From: Ascochyta rabiei
Taxonomy: Eukaryota > Ascomycota > Dothideomycetes > Pleosporales > Didymellaceae
Length of the DNA: 64,000 bases
Direction: 5' to 3'
Assembly (NCBI RefSeq): GCF_004011695.2
Contig: NC_082411.1
Span: forward strand, 1,844,001 to 1,908,000
This document shows positions 31,530-41,494 of this stretch, piece by piece. Position numbers and translations under genes: made by a program. The first letter of the stretch is position 1; each line of letters opens with the position of its first letter. The notes beneath the pieces were generated by a model that had not been told where the DNA came from, ran no database searches, and saw nothing but the letters and a program-made list of their open reading frames with translations.

Positions 31530-33302
31530 ATGGCACGATCCGGGCGCAGCAGCCAGCGCAAGAAGCAGTCGGCATCGGACAAGCAGATGGCCAAGAAGAA
31601 CGACGGCGCGCCCAAGAGCATGGTCATCCGCATTGGCGCGCAGGAGGTCGGCGGCGCCGTGAGCCAGCTGGTGCAGGATGTGCGCCATGTCATGGAGCCC
31701 GACACAGCGGTGCGGTTGAAGGTATGCAGTCGATTCTTTCTTTTCTACAGCATGACAACCACTCCCCCTACGGCATGACAACCACTCCCCCTACAGCATG
31801 ACAACCACTCCCCCTACAGCATGACAACCACTCCCCCTACAGCATGACAACCACTCCCCCTACAGCATGACAACCACTCCCCCTACAGCATGACAACCAC
31901 TCCCCCTACAGCATGACAACCACTCCCCCTACACAGCAACGAAGCACTACACTCTCACAGCAATGAATGCAGTGTTGACGAGTTGGGAGGGTTGACCAGT
32001 CAGGAGGAGTGACCAGTCAGGAGTAGTGACCAGTCAGGAGGAGTGATCAGTCAGGCGTAGTGACCAGTCAGGCGTAGTGACCAGTCAGGCGTCTTGACCA
32101 GTCAGGAGTGCTGACCAGCTGTGCTTCAGGAACGCCGCGCCAACAAACTCCGCGACTACACGACCATGTGCGGCCCCCTCGGCGTCACCCACCTGCTGCT
32201 CTTCTCGCGCTCAGAGTCGGGCAACACCAACCTGCGCCTCGCCCGCACCCCGCACGGCCCCACGCTGCACTTCCGCGTCGAGAAGTACTCGCTGTGCAAG
32301 GACATTGCCAAGTCGCTCAAGCACCCGCGCGCCGGCCTGACCGACTTCCACACCCCGCCGCTGCTCGTCATGAACAACTTCCTCACCTCGGACGCCACGC
32401 GCGAGTCCCTGGCCGACGCCGCCCCGCCCAAGCACCTCGAGAAGCTCGTCACCGACATGTTCCAGGGCCTGTTCCCGCCCATCCAGCCCCACACCACCCC
32501 GCTGCACACCATCAAGCGCGTCCTGCTGCTGCACCGCGAGCCCCCCAACCCGGACACGGGCAGCGTCGCCATCTCCCTGCGCCACTACGCCATCACCACA
32601 AAAGTCACCGGCCTGCCCAAGGCCCTGCGCCGCCTGCACGCCGCCGAGAAGCTCATTGGGTCCGGCAAGAAGGGCAGCGACAAGAAGCGCACGCTGCCCG
32701 ACCTGGGCAAGCTCGAGGACGTCGCAGACTACATGCTGGACCCCTCCGCCGGCGGCTACACCTCCGCCTCGGACACGGAAGCCGACACCGACGCCGAAGT
32801 CGAGGTCAGCGCCCCTGTCAAGCAGCGCGTTCTCTCGCGCCGCGCCAAAGAGCGCCTCGCAGCCGGCGACGCCACCGCCCACGCCCGCACCGCCTCCTCA
32901 GGCCCACGCGTCGAGAAGCGCGCCGTCAAGCTCGTCGAGCTGGGTCCGCGCATGAAGCTGCGCCTGACCAAAGTCGAAGAGGACGTCTGCACCGGCAAGA
33001 CCATGTGGCACGAGTTCATCACAAAGTCAAAGGCCGAGGAGCACGCGCTCGAGAAGAAGTGGGCGCAGCGCAACGCCGTCAAGGCAGAGCGGAGACGCGT
33101 TCAGAAGGAGAACGTCGAGCGCAAAAAGGCCGAGAAGGCGGCGCTTGGTGGCAAGAGTGAAGGCCAAGAGGGCGAGGAAGAGGACGGGGATGAGATTGAG
33201 GGGGAGGCCGATAGCGAGATGGATTATGACGAGTACGACATGGATGATGATGTTTGGCATGATGAAGATGGCGAGGGAAGTGGTGACGAGATGGAGGAGT
33301 GA
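31530..33302 (+). CDS. SSF1: Ribosome biogenesis protein SSF1/PPAN (Brix domain)
   Basis: 454-residue Brix-domain protein of the Ssf1/Peter Pan family, a nucleolar factor for 27S pre-rRNA processing and 60S assembly. Exon 1 (31530-31721) encodes a basic leader and PKSMVIRIGAQEVGGAVSQL ending VRLK. Exon 2 (32130-33302) resumes ERRANKLRDYTTMCGPLGVT, then HLLLFSRSESGNTNLRLAR and GPTLHFRVEKYSLCKDIAK, the characteristic Brix sigma70-like core. Later KRAVKLVELGPRMKLRLTKV closes the domain. The C-terminus is a charged coiled stretch (EKKWAQRNAVKAERRRVQKE) and a long acidic tail. Length is essentially that of yeast Ssf1. The single intron is 408 bp, unusually long for this window, and filled with two minisatellites. 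Divergent partner of RRP3. Confidence 0.95.
31751..31934 (+). repeat. 23-bp minisatellite in SSF1 intron, 8 copies
   Basis: Eight nearly perfect head-to-tail copies of a 23 bp unit beginning CATGACAACCACTCCCCCTA and ending CAG (first copy ends CGG). Each junction reads CTCCCCCTACAG, a pyrimidine tract plus CAG that resembles a 3' splice site. Lies wholly within intron 31722-32129. Confidence 0.97.
31993..32129 (+). repeat. 17-bp minisatellite in SSF1 intron, about 7-8 copies
   Basis: Seven copies of a 17 bp unit, TGACCAGTCAGGAGGAG or one to three changes from it, run from 31993 to 32111. A partial eighth copy (TGACCAG) merges with the true splice acceptor ending at 32129. TGACC and CAG words recur in every copy. 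Confidence 0.93.
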
Positions 33303-33447
33303 AGGAAGATGAAAATAGTGGTGTAGATGCATAGATAATGATACCCTTTCGCGCAGACTGTCATCTCGTTACTTCTCAAGCAATTGAGGTGGATAGTATG
33401 CAGGACAGCACAGGACCTGATCACACTCCATACCAAACACAACCAGC

Positions 33448-34483
33448 TCAACCACCACCACCACCACCACCACCGCCCCCCCCTCCCCCTCCTAACAACA
33501 ATCTTCCCCCCTCCTCCACCCACCCCACCCCATCCGCAACCAACTCCTCCCACCGCCTCCCCGTCGCATCCTCCACCCACCGCCTGTCCACACTCAAATA
33601 CCCCCTCCCAACCACCTTCAGCGCATTCACCCTAACCTCCTGCTCCGCCATCCCCACAATCGCCCGCTGATACCCATCGACCCCCCTCTTCGCGCGCCAG
33701 AACTGCACCCAGTTCCCACTAACGAGACTCTGCAGCAGCGCCTCAACGCGGCCATCTCTCACGCCGAACCGTACCTTTGTCTCGCGCGCACCCGCTACAT
33801 CGCCCTGCCGACACGCTTGGTCCAAGATCTGGTAGCTGGCGTACTCGGCGAGCTGGCTGCGGGAGAGGGGCGCGCGGGGGTGCAGGCTGTAGAGCAGGGT
33901 GTGGAGAGCCGGGGTGTACGACGCCCAGTCCGAGCACAGGATGCTGACGTGGATCGCGAAGAAGTACACGCGCTGCGCGAACGCGTCGTGCCGGGCCGAG
34001 GCGGTGACTGCTTCGCGGAGTTTGCGCAGCGCCGAGAGGACCGTGGAGAGTTCTTGCGCGGAGAGCTTCGAGGCTGCGAGGAGCGCGGGGGAGTTGCCGC
34101 CGCTGAGGGGTGCGGGCTTGGGTGGCCGAGGGGCGTGCTTCGAGAGCGAGAGGTTCGACATGTTGGTCGTTAGGCTGGTCTTGGCCGGACTGGGGTTGGC
34201 GGATGCGAAGAGCGTGTCCAGGTCGCTGCGGTTGAGGGCGCACAGCTTCATGTACCGCTCTGTTATGCGGTTTAGGAATGTTTCTTGCGTTTTGAAGTCG
34301 TTGAGTCTGTGTTGGAGTCAGTGATATACTTGATTCCTATTCAAGACTGACTGCATACCGTGTCTCCCCTTTGCTGGGCAGCCCGTACGACTCCAGCACG
34401 TCTTCACGGACAGGCTTGAGCCTGTTCCACGCCCCTGATGCGCCGCGCCGGCTGCTGGGGCGGACGGGGTCGGAGGACTTCAT
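33448..34483 (-). CDS. PCI-like (CSN8/PSMD8/EIF3K-type) fungal protein
   Basis: About 327 residues in two exons, 34359-34483 (MKSSDPVRPSSRRGASGAWN to LPSKGETR) and 33448-34306, joined over a 52 bp intron so that ESYGLPSKGETR-LNDFKTQETFLN reads through. The helical core (residues about 110-260) includes FFAIHVSILCSDWASYTPAL, LAEYASYQILDQACRQGDVA and SLVSGNWVQFWRAKRGVDGY, the helical-repeat pattern of SAC3/PCI-fold (CSN8/PSMD8/EIF3K) proteins, which scaffold large assemblies. Which complex it joins is not clear; residue-level identity to CSN8, Rpn12 or eIF3k is not evident. The C-terminus ends in a run of about 14 glycines encoded by a GGT/GGG microsatellite and then the stop. Convergent with SSF1, 145 bp apart. 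Confidence 0.8.
33451..33474 (+). repeat. (ACC)8 microsatellite encoding terminal polyglycine
   Basis: Eight perfect ACC triplets on the plus strand, read as GGT on the minus strand, directly abut the stop codon (33448-33450) of the PCI-like gene. They continue into a C-rich tract to about 33493. Confidence 0.95.
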
Positions 34484-34989
34484 GGTGGCGGTCAATCTCA
34501 ACCTCTACGAGGATTGGTATACGGAGGCTGATGTCGCGCCTCTGAAGATTGTGTGGTCAACCCATTTCAGCGGTGGAAGGTGCGATGCATGGTTGTCCAT
34601 ACATGACAGCAGGTGGGATGCGGGGCCATCGTTCGGCGATGGAAGAAAAGGCAAGTGTAGCCGGGTGAGCAGGTATAGCCGACAATGTCTGACGGCTCCG
34701 AATCAGCCTCGTGCTGCTTGTTCTTGATATAGACAATCACAGGTGAGCATTTTTATTTGCATTTGCTGCCTCGGCGTTGGGAGAGTCGGCTGAGTTATAG
34801 CGAGGATTCTGGCTCGCGACAAAGACCTGATGCGGCCTAGGTCGAGCAGTCTATAGACGACATCGCATGTCTTTTAGCAGCTTGCAAAGTCGCGAGACCA
34901 TCCACGATCCAACAATCCGACAATTTCCAGTAAATAATTTGGTCTCCCCCAACCTAGGATTTCGAACCAGGTATCTTCCATCATCCAGC
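34484..34989. promoter_or_regulatory. Divergent promoter region PCI-like / AdipoR-like
   Basis: 506 bp between divergent start codons. An in-frame ATG at 34867 would extend the plus-strand gene by 41 residues of ordinary-looking sequence, so part may be coding. No named site seen. Confidence 0.35.
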
Positions 34990-36148
34990 ATGGACACCGC
35001 CAAATCCCCCGCCTCCAAGGCCGCCGAGATCACCAAAGAGCTAGGCACCAAGGCAGAGAACAAGGCCGAGCAAGTCAAAGAAAAACTCACCTACCTCTGG
35101 CACGAAATCGCTCCCTGGCAACAGGACAACCACTACATCACCTCCGGCTACCGCCCGCAATCCAACTCGTACGCCAAATCCTGGAAATCCCTCTTCTACA
35201 TCCACAACGAGACAGTAAACATCTACACGCACCTCCTCGGCGCCGTCGTCTTCCTCATAACCTCCTACGTCCTCTTCAGCGAGCTGAAGCCCCGCTACGA
35301 CACAGCGACGAGAGAGGATGTTTATGTGTTCGCGTGTTTCTTTGCCGGCGCGGTCGCTTGTCTGGGGATGAGCGGCACGTATCATACGATTCAGAACCAT
35401 TCGCATGAGGTGGCGGTCTGGGGGAATAAGTTGGATTATCTGGGGATTGTGGGGTTGATTTGGGGGAGCTTTGTGCCGGTGCTATACTATGCGTTTCAAG
35501 CTGAGACGGGGCTGATGAGGGTCTATTGGACTATGGTGAGTTGAGCTTTTTTTTTGCTTGTTCCAGCATCGTGCGCGAAGCGGTTCGATTCATCCGTCGT
35601 CGAAAGTTGGTGAGCTTCGTGTGTGCCCTTTTTGAACTCGTCATGGCTTGCCAATGATCACTCCCGACTGAACGCATTTTCCCGGAAGTGGATAAGGAGA
35701 GCAAGGATATTGCAATTCATGGAGTTTGTACTGACGATTCCAGATCACAACTCTGGCGGCAGGTACGTCCGTCGCCTGCACACACCCGCAGTTCCGCACT
35801 CCTGCGCTCCGCCCTGTTCGTGCGCTGATGTTCGTGCTCATGGGTCTCTCCGCCGTGTTCCCCGTTTTGCACGGCATCAAGCTTTACGGTGTGGGTCACC
35901 TCCAGCGCTCCATCGGACTGAACTGGGTCGTGTTCCAGGGCGTGTTGTACATTGTGGGCGCGGGCCTGTATGCGGCGAGGGTGCCGGAGAAATGGGCACC
36001 TGGACGGTTCGATATATGGGGGAGCAGCCATCAGATTTTCCATGTTTTGGTTGTGCTGGCTGCGGCGAGCCATTTGGTAGGGCTGGTGAGGGCGTTTGAT
36101 TATGCGCATAGCTCGAGGGCTGTTGTGGACAAGGTGTTGGGACTCTGA
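34990..36148 (+). CDS. AdipoR/Hemolysin-III (Izh-type, PAQR) membrane protein
   Basis: About 316 residues in two exons, 34990-35535 and 35744-36148; the 208 bp intron has donor GTGAGT and acceptor TTCCAG and joins VYWTM to ITTLAAGTSV. PAQR hallmarks: WHEIAPWQQDNHYITSGYRP leader, SLFYIHNETVNIYTHLLGAV (residues 68-87, with the conserved E-x-x-N and first TM), GMSGTYHTIQNHS with a metal-ligand His, and near the C-terminus GSSHQIFHVLVVLAAASHL (His-x-x-x-His). These His residues bind zinc in this family. Seven transmembrane segments are expected. Yeast Izh proteins are linked to zinc and sterol homeostasis; AdipoR relatives have ceramidase activity. Specific role here is inferred only. A start at 34867 is possible. 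Confidence 0.93.
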
Positions 36149-36472
36149 TGCTGAGGCTTTGCGCAAAGACAGATTGGTGTTCTGATTTATAATGTAACCA
36201 AGAGCTTAAGCGCATGCAGGCGAGGCGTGCGGTAGTGCACAGCCTGATCACACACTGCTACAGGCTACAGGAGCTTGAATAATGAAGGGAGGATGTTTTC
36301 ATCTTATTCGCGATCGGTGGCGTATATCTAGGACGCTTATTGGATCATGCAGCCTCGCAACTCCGCGGCATGCATGTTGTTGGTGGCTGTGCATGTCAGC
36401 ATATAAATCACGAACCCTGCTTCTTCAGCCGAACGGGCACCTGTCAAGGTCCGCGACTTTTGCGAATCACAA
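36149..36472. other. Intergenic, boundary of accessory stretch
   Basis: 324 bp with no coding signal, between the AdipoR-like gene and the start of the NACHT pseudogene. Gene density and GC content drop from here rightwards. Confidence 0.35.
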
Positions 36473-38625
36473 ATGGAAGCTTTTGCTGGCTTGAGCATTG
36501 CGGCTAACATCTTGCAAGTTGTAGATTTTACTGCGAACGTCTTATCCGTCGGACGCCAGACCCATCAGGCAGGCTCCACCGTACAAAACAAGGAGCTGCA
36601 GGTGGTAGTCAAGGACTACACTGCTTTGAATGATCGATTCAAAACAGGGTCCCCTCTGAATCCAGCTGCGCTTGGTCCGTTGGCTGAAACGATCAGGCAT
36701 GTTCTTCGACATCACGATCTTTATATCTCCCATGACACTAGAAGGCCCCTAGGCACTCGAGAACCCGGGCGTTGAGAGCGGAAACATTGCGAAAGAGCTG
36801 ATCACTCTGATCTAATCTTTTCAAGGGAAAGCCGTGGCTTCCAAATGCAGAAACATATCACAAGCCGTGCGCACCGTCTGGAGCGCCGAGAAAATTAATG
36901 GTTTGAAGAATCGTCTTCAAACTGTTTGAGATGAATTGCAGTTTCTAGTTTTGGTATCCATCCGGCAAGACCAGATCCAGGGTCTAGACGACGCTGGTCG
37001 TAGAGTTCTTCAAGAGGTACTCGGCAGCAATAAGTCTTTCGCCGTGCAAACCGACAAGATCTCAGAACGTCTAGACACTGAGGGTCAAATGGCATCACAG
37101 TGCCACTGTGAGGCCCTATACGCCATTTCTCGGACGCCTGTCAGTACTGTTGCCAAGCAGGATGTGACTGACGACCAAGGACGAACTATTCTTCGTTAGA
37201 AAAGATGACAGATTTGAAGGCAGTCATCGCTCACAAGCGAATCATACAGTGGGTGTTAGGAGATCACGCCACGTCAGCAGCAAGCTGTCCAAGTCTAACC
37301 AAGTGGCTTTGAGGGGACAGTGGCGTATACTAGATTGCAGGGAAAGCTGGATGCGGAAAATCAACGCTGATGAAGTACTTGTACAAAAACCCACTGACGG
37401 TAGAAGCACACAACGACATGACGCAATCAAAATCGCCAAGGTCATAGACGGCTTAGTTGAGTTTGATACAAACCGTATCACCATATCAGAGCTTGCAGAG
37501 ATGTTCCTCGCTGCTACGAAGCATGACAACATCAAGTTTTGCTCTCGAGTAGACCGTTCATGTCCTTTGAAGACTGTTTCAAAGATCAACCAAAACTTCA
37601 ACTTCACCAGCTTACGCACAACGAAATTACCACGTATGTGCATGATCGATTTGCCAGTCATCCTCGGATTGATAGCCTCCCTCCAAGCTCGGGGGAAGGC
37701 AACGAGTCTCTCATCAACGACATAGTTGATTCCGCTTCAGGTGGTTTTATGGGTCAGACTCGTCGTCAACTCTCTGATAGAGATGCTTCAAAGTGGAGAT
37801 ACTGTCCAAGATCTTCAGAACAAGCTACACGTTTTGCCACCTGATCTCGAGGAATTGTTTCAGTATATGCTGGATAACGTACCGATGGATATCAAATTAC
37901 ATGCGCCGCGGATTTTCCAGCTGCTCCAGTATCAAAGACATTCAAGCCGGCCAAAGTATACGATGCTGTTGGCTACAAAGTCAAGTGAAGCTGATGTCCT
38001 TGGCGCCGATTTGAGTGCGCTATCGCCCTCAGAGCTGGAACGTTGTTACGACACCGCCAATCGGCAGGTCAGAAGTCACTCTGCCGGATTACCGGAACTT
38101 CAAGCTCACCACTACACACCGCCGTCACAAAAAGAGCAACCAGATAATGCAACCAACATGTTTTGTAGGATATGCACTGAGTCAGAAGTAGCGTAACTCC
38201 ACAAATCCGTTGCGGACTACCTAAAAAAAGAAGAGATGTGGAGAACGATTTTAACCCAGAACACTGAGGGAACCTTCAATGCACCCAGGGTCTTGTTGAA
38301 GTCCATACTTGGGGTAGTCAAAACCACTCCCTTTGATGTCAATATCTAGGTACTGAAAACGCTCGAATCGCATCAGTTCTGGGATCTGATTGAGATTGCT
38401 CTAGACGCATCCAAAAGATTGGAGCTGACACTTGGTACGGCACCTGTAGCGCTGCTGGACGAACGACTTTTTCCACCCACATCGAAGCACGGACTGACGG
38501 CGAGATTCCATGCTTCGTCAGAGGCAGGCACCATTTCGCAATTTTTGCGAAGTGAGGTAACCTTCAGAAAAACCAGCGGCCGGACCTCAAAAGCAAAAAA
38601 ACATACAACAGCGGGTATTCGCTAG
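36473..38625 (+). pseudogene. NACHT-domain STAND (NLR-like) pseudogene
   Basis: Relic of a fungal NLR-like gene. It starts MEAFAGLSIAANILQVVDFT and continues with LQVVVKDYTALNDRFK, the usual STAND N-terminal helices. The frame is then lost and regained several times. At 37304-37366 one frame reads KW-L-stop-GDSGVY-stop-IAGKAGCGKSTLMKYLY: an intact Walker A (37340-37366) preceded by TGA (37310-37312) and TAG (37331-37333) exactly where family members have R and W. Downstream pieces are typical NACHT helical sequence: FEDCFKDQPKLQLHQLTHNE, LWVRLVVNSLIEMLQSGDTV, LPPDLEELFQYMLDNVP, then LHKSVADYLKKEEMW after another stop (38194-38196). At least three frameshifts and several stops remove any function. 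Such proteins act in non-self recognition and programmed cell death. Confidence 0.8.
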
Positions 38626-40076
38626 TGGTCACCCACCTAACTACTAATCCGCCGGTACGTTGCTTAAATAGGGCTGAGCGAACGGGAAGCCTTGTTTTCA
38701 ACGTCCTATGGTCGTATGTGAAAGAGTAGGCCGTTTGTATATAATATAACTACATAAGATAAAACATGCGACGCATCTGGTCAACTGGAAGAGAATGAAC
38801 TTATCCTCGCGTCCGGCGTACTTTGAGCCTGAGATGACCTGGTGAGGTACAAGACTAAAGACAGTTCAACTGGATCAAGACAACTTCCTGGCTCTTGCTA
38901 ATGCGAGGCCCCGACCTGTACGTGGCAGGGAAGATAAAGAGCGAAGGGGCTGCTCAAAAAGCACGGCTGCTACTAAAGTATGCCTTTAATGACTTTCCAG
39001 TTTACCAAAAGCTTTTCTGGCCCGGGATAGTCCATACCATACTCCAAGGCAGCCCCAATCCTAATGTTATCGCCGATGGTTACAGTGCCTGGCAGCTTGA
39101 AATAAAGTCAAGAGCAAGAGACCTTTGTCCATCGATTAAGAGACTGGACCACTTAATGCTACATAGGACTGATCTCAATGTCCCTAGTCTGCCACTAAAC
39201 AAAAATCGCCCTAGAACTCGGTATTGTAGCCCGCTATGTGTTCTGCAAGACTTTTTTGAGCATACAGATACTATCTCTGAAGATGCGCTGTCACCGCTCG
39301 AAAAGATTGTTCGATGCTATGTCCCATACCAGTTAGGCAACAATCTTTACAGCCTTGAAAGATGGCAACTACTTTCATACTCGTTTGTTATGATGAAGCG
39401 CCCATGAACCAAAGAGAACGAACAAGAGTGCCGATTGCCAACAGGAGTCCACATGAGCTTGTTGAGTTCAGAAACTCGTTCAACGAAGTTATTGGTTGTA
39501 CTGAGTCGTAGATACAATGAACAAGCCAATGGTACAAAAAAAACATGATGCGAAGACTCAAGCACTGTTCAGATAACTAACGTCAGAACTGAATCCAATT
39601 CGTAAAGAAAAAGCAGGAGACTGCACTTGCATGTCAGCAAAGATTATCGTATCCGTATACTGTTCTTGGACACGTTCCACCGATCTGCAGTGGTTTCCAA
39701 GGCTCTCATGCAGGCGTTTTCACGACTGGAGCCAACACCAATAGCACAGTTCGATACGAGGCAGATAAATGCAGAACCCTCTGGTAACTGCTGGGCTTAG
39801 GGTGGAATTGGACGTGATTTTTACCCCGCAATGCTCGTTTACCAACCTGCATCTCTAGGGGTGAGGGTCCAAAATCGCTGGTTGGCTGGGTTCATGCAGC
39901 CGCGCCAGAGCCACATGTTCACCGGTCAACGCGTGCATGATGGTTTTCATTATGAAAGAGTTCCTGTTCCTGACATACTCTACGAAATCCACTCATTTGT
40001 CTTCGTCTCTCCCCCTGACCATACAGAGAATATTGTAGCCATTTCAGCAAAGTTAGTTAACATAGGCAGTACAGCT
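38626..40076. other. Decayed intergenic DNA between NLR-type relics
   Basis: AT-leaning stretch without a firm gene. At 38763-38800 a motif (GCGACGCATCTGGTCAACTGG) read on the opposite strand resembles the edge of the AT-rich block near 29335, hinting at a shared dispersed repeat. One open frame (38901-39407) is listed separately. Confidence 0.35.
38901..39407 (+). CDS. Unrecognised ORF, possibly a gene fragment
   Basis: 168 codons from the ATG at 38901. It has ordinary protein-like composition (KIKSEGAAQKARLLLKYAFN, LSPLEKIVRCYVPYQLGNNL) but no domain I recognise, no signal peptide and no membrane segment. It may be a fragment of a longer gene or of a mobile element. Surrounded by decayed sequence. 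Confidence 0.25.
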   Translation: MRGPDLYVAGKIKSEGAAQKARLLLKYAFNDFPVYQKLFWPGIVHTILQGSPNPNVIADGYSAWQLEIKSRARDLCPSIKRLDHLMLHRTDLNVPSLPLNKNRPRTRYCSPLCVLQDFFEHTDTISEDALSPLEKIVRCYVPYQLGNNLYSLERWQLLSYSFVMMKRP

Positions 40077-41494
40077 ATGGAAGCTGCAGGTCTCGCATTA
40101 GCGGGGATCCCTCTTTGCGTTCACTTGACTCAAGCGGGCATTGCCATCCGAAAAGCTACTAAGAGAATCAAACATGCCAGGCGAGATATCGCAGAACTAT
40201 CGGATGAAACCGTTATCTTTGCTGGCCTGTGTGAGGAGTTCCTGCGCACTTGCAAAGACAATTCTCAAGTAGGCAGTCGTGCTGCTTCGTCTATCGGCTC
40301 ACTCAATACATGGATCAAGCGAACGGACAAAGGACTACGCGAGCTCTTGCGGGACGTGAAAGCGTTGAGACCGGACCCCAGATACCGCCTTTCGATCCAA
40401 GACACTCTTGTGGCTCACTTGAAATGGTTTTTCAGCAAAAGTACGGTCAAGAGCCTCCGTACTTCCATGACTGTCGCAAGGGAATGCATCGAGGGATTCA
40501 CTAATATCATATGTGTCGCAAAGCTCAATGAACAGCTGCACGAGCTAAGGAATGCTTTGAAACATCCTTCGGCCAGGAGGCGTGTCGAAAAAAGACTCGA
40601 TATGGATATTGTAGAAGAGATTCGATTAGTGGAGCAAGCGATGTAAGTCCACAAATCAACTCGCATTCTCTAGCTTATCCGTTCCAGTGAATTAAAAACA
40701 TTCGTACGAGAAACGAACAAGAGACAGTTAAAGTGTGCCAAGAAGAAGATGGCAGAGCGAGAGCCCAGGAGCCAGTCTACGATTTCCTTGCCTGCTCCGA
40801 CTGAACTTCTCCAATTTGCAACTTCGCTTGATATCTATGCAGAGGAAGTACTGCCTTCAGTCCGATCTCGACATAATACGACAACTTTGGATCAAACTCC
40901 TCAAACGTTCCTTTCGAGTATCCGGCCGCTTCACAACCAAGATCGCCTGAGACATATACAACATCTAGAGGCCATAACACTTCTTCGTCGAGCACCATAT
41001 CTACCGTTTCAAGTCAGGTTTCCATTGTCGAGTCAAGCTCCGTGTCTGATGTCTCTGAGCCTATTGAGACTCCCCAGCTTAGGCTTCGTCTTTCGGACGT
41101 GGCCGTGCTGAGTATAAGGAATGACATCGAGCGTCCAGCCCTGAGAGCAAGGGAATATATGAACGACCCTGATGGAACCATCTTGAGTCCTCCGAAACTA
41201 GTCGACCGTACCGCATCTGGAATTTCCCAAAAGACTAAACATATTGGCCGCCATACCATAACACTTACACCTACATGCTTCACATTGAATACCAACTCCC
41301 TGGAAGTCGATAATTACAAGATCGCGGAGGCCTTTTTCCGAGCAGTCATCAAGCACAAGGACAAGCTCGATGAATTGGATAACGTGCTTGCCATGAGACG
41401 TTGGATGGCTGACCGCGACAGGTGGACTGGCATTCCCGATTGGGAGATTACTCGGAGAGAAATCAACTGTGTGTCTAGTGGTGATGGACTTTGA
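40077..41494 (+). CDS. STAND-type N-terminal-domain protein without NTPase domain
   Basis: Helical protein resembling the N-terminal region of fungal STAND/NLR proteins. Exon 1 (40077-40642) gives MEAAGLALAGIPLCVHLTQA, then IKHARRDIAELSDETVIFAG, a helical bundle to VEEIRLVEQA. A 45 bp intron (40643-40687) leads to IELKTFVRETNKRQLKCAKK. A second splice or frame change between about 40850 and 41040 is needed to reach the Ser-rich frame STVSSQVSIVESSSVSD and the C-terminal part FRAVIKHKDKLDELDNVLAM RRWMADRDRW ending at 41494; I could not fix that junction. There is no Walker A, NACHT or repeat domain. About 2 kb from the NACHT pseudogene on the same strand, it could be a stand-alone signalling partner or a gene fragment. 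Confidence 0.6.

Noticed and set aside
32108..33160. 350-codon frame overlapping SSF1 exon 2
   Set aside because: His/Arg/Pro-rich out-of-phase shadow of the Brix protein.
34930..34985. B-box-like GGTTCGAAAT on the minus strand, possible tRNA
   Set aside because: No matching acceptor stem or anticodon arm could be laid out around it; it lies in the leader of the AdipoR-like gene.
37331..37333. TAG before the Walker A motif as part of an intron
   Set aside because: The conserved sequence on both sides is contiguous in frame with family proteins, leaving no room for an intron; a point mutation fits better.
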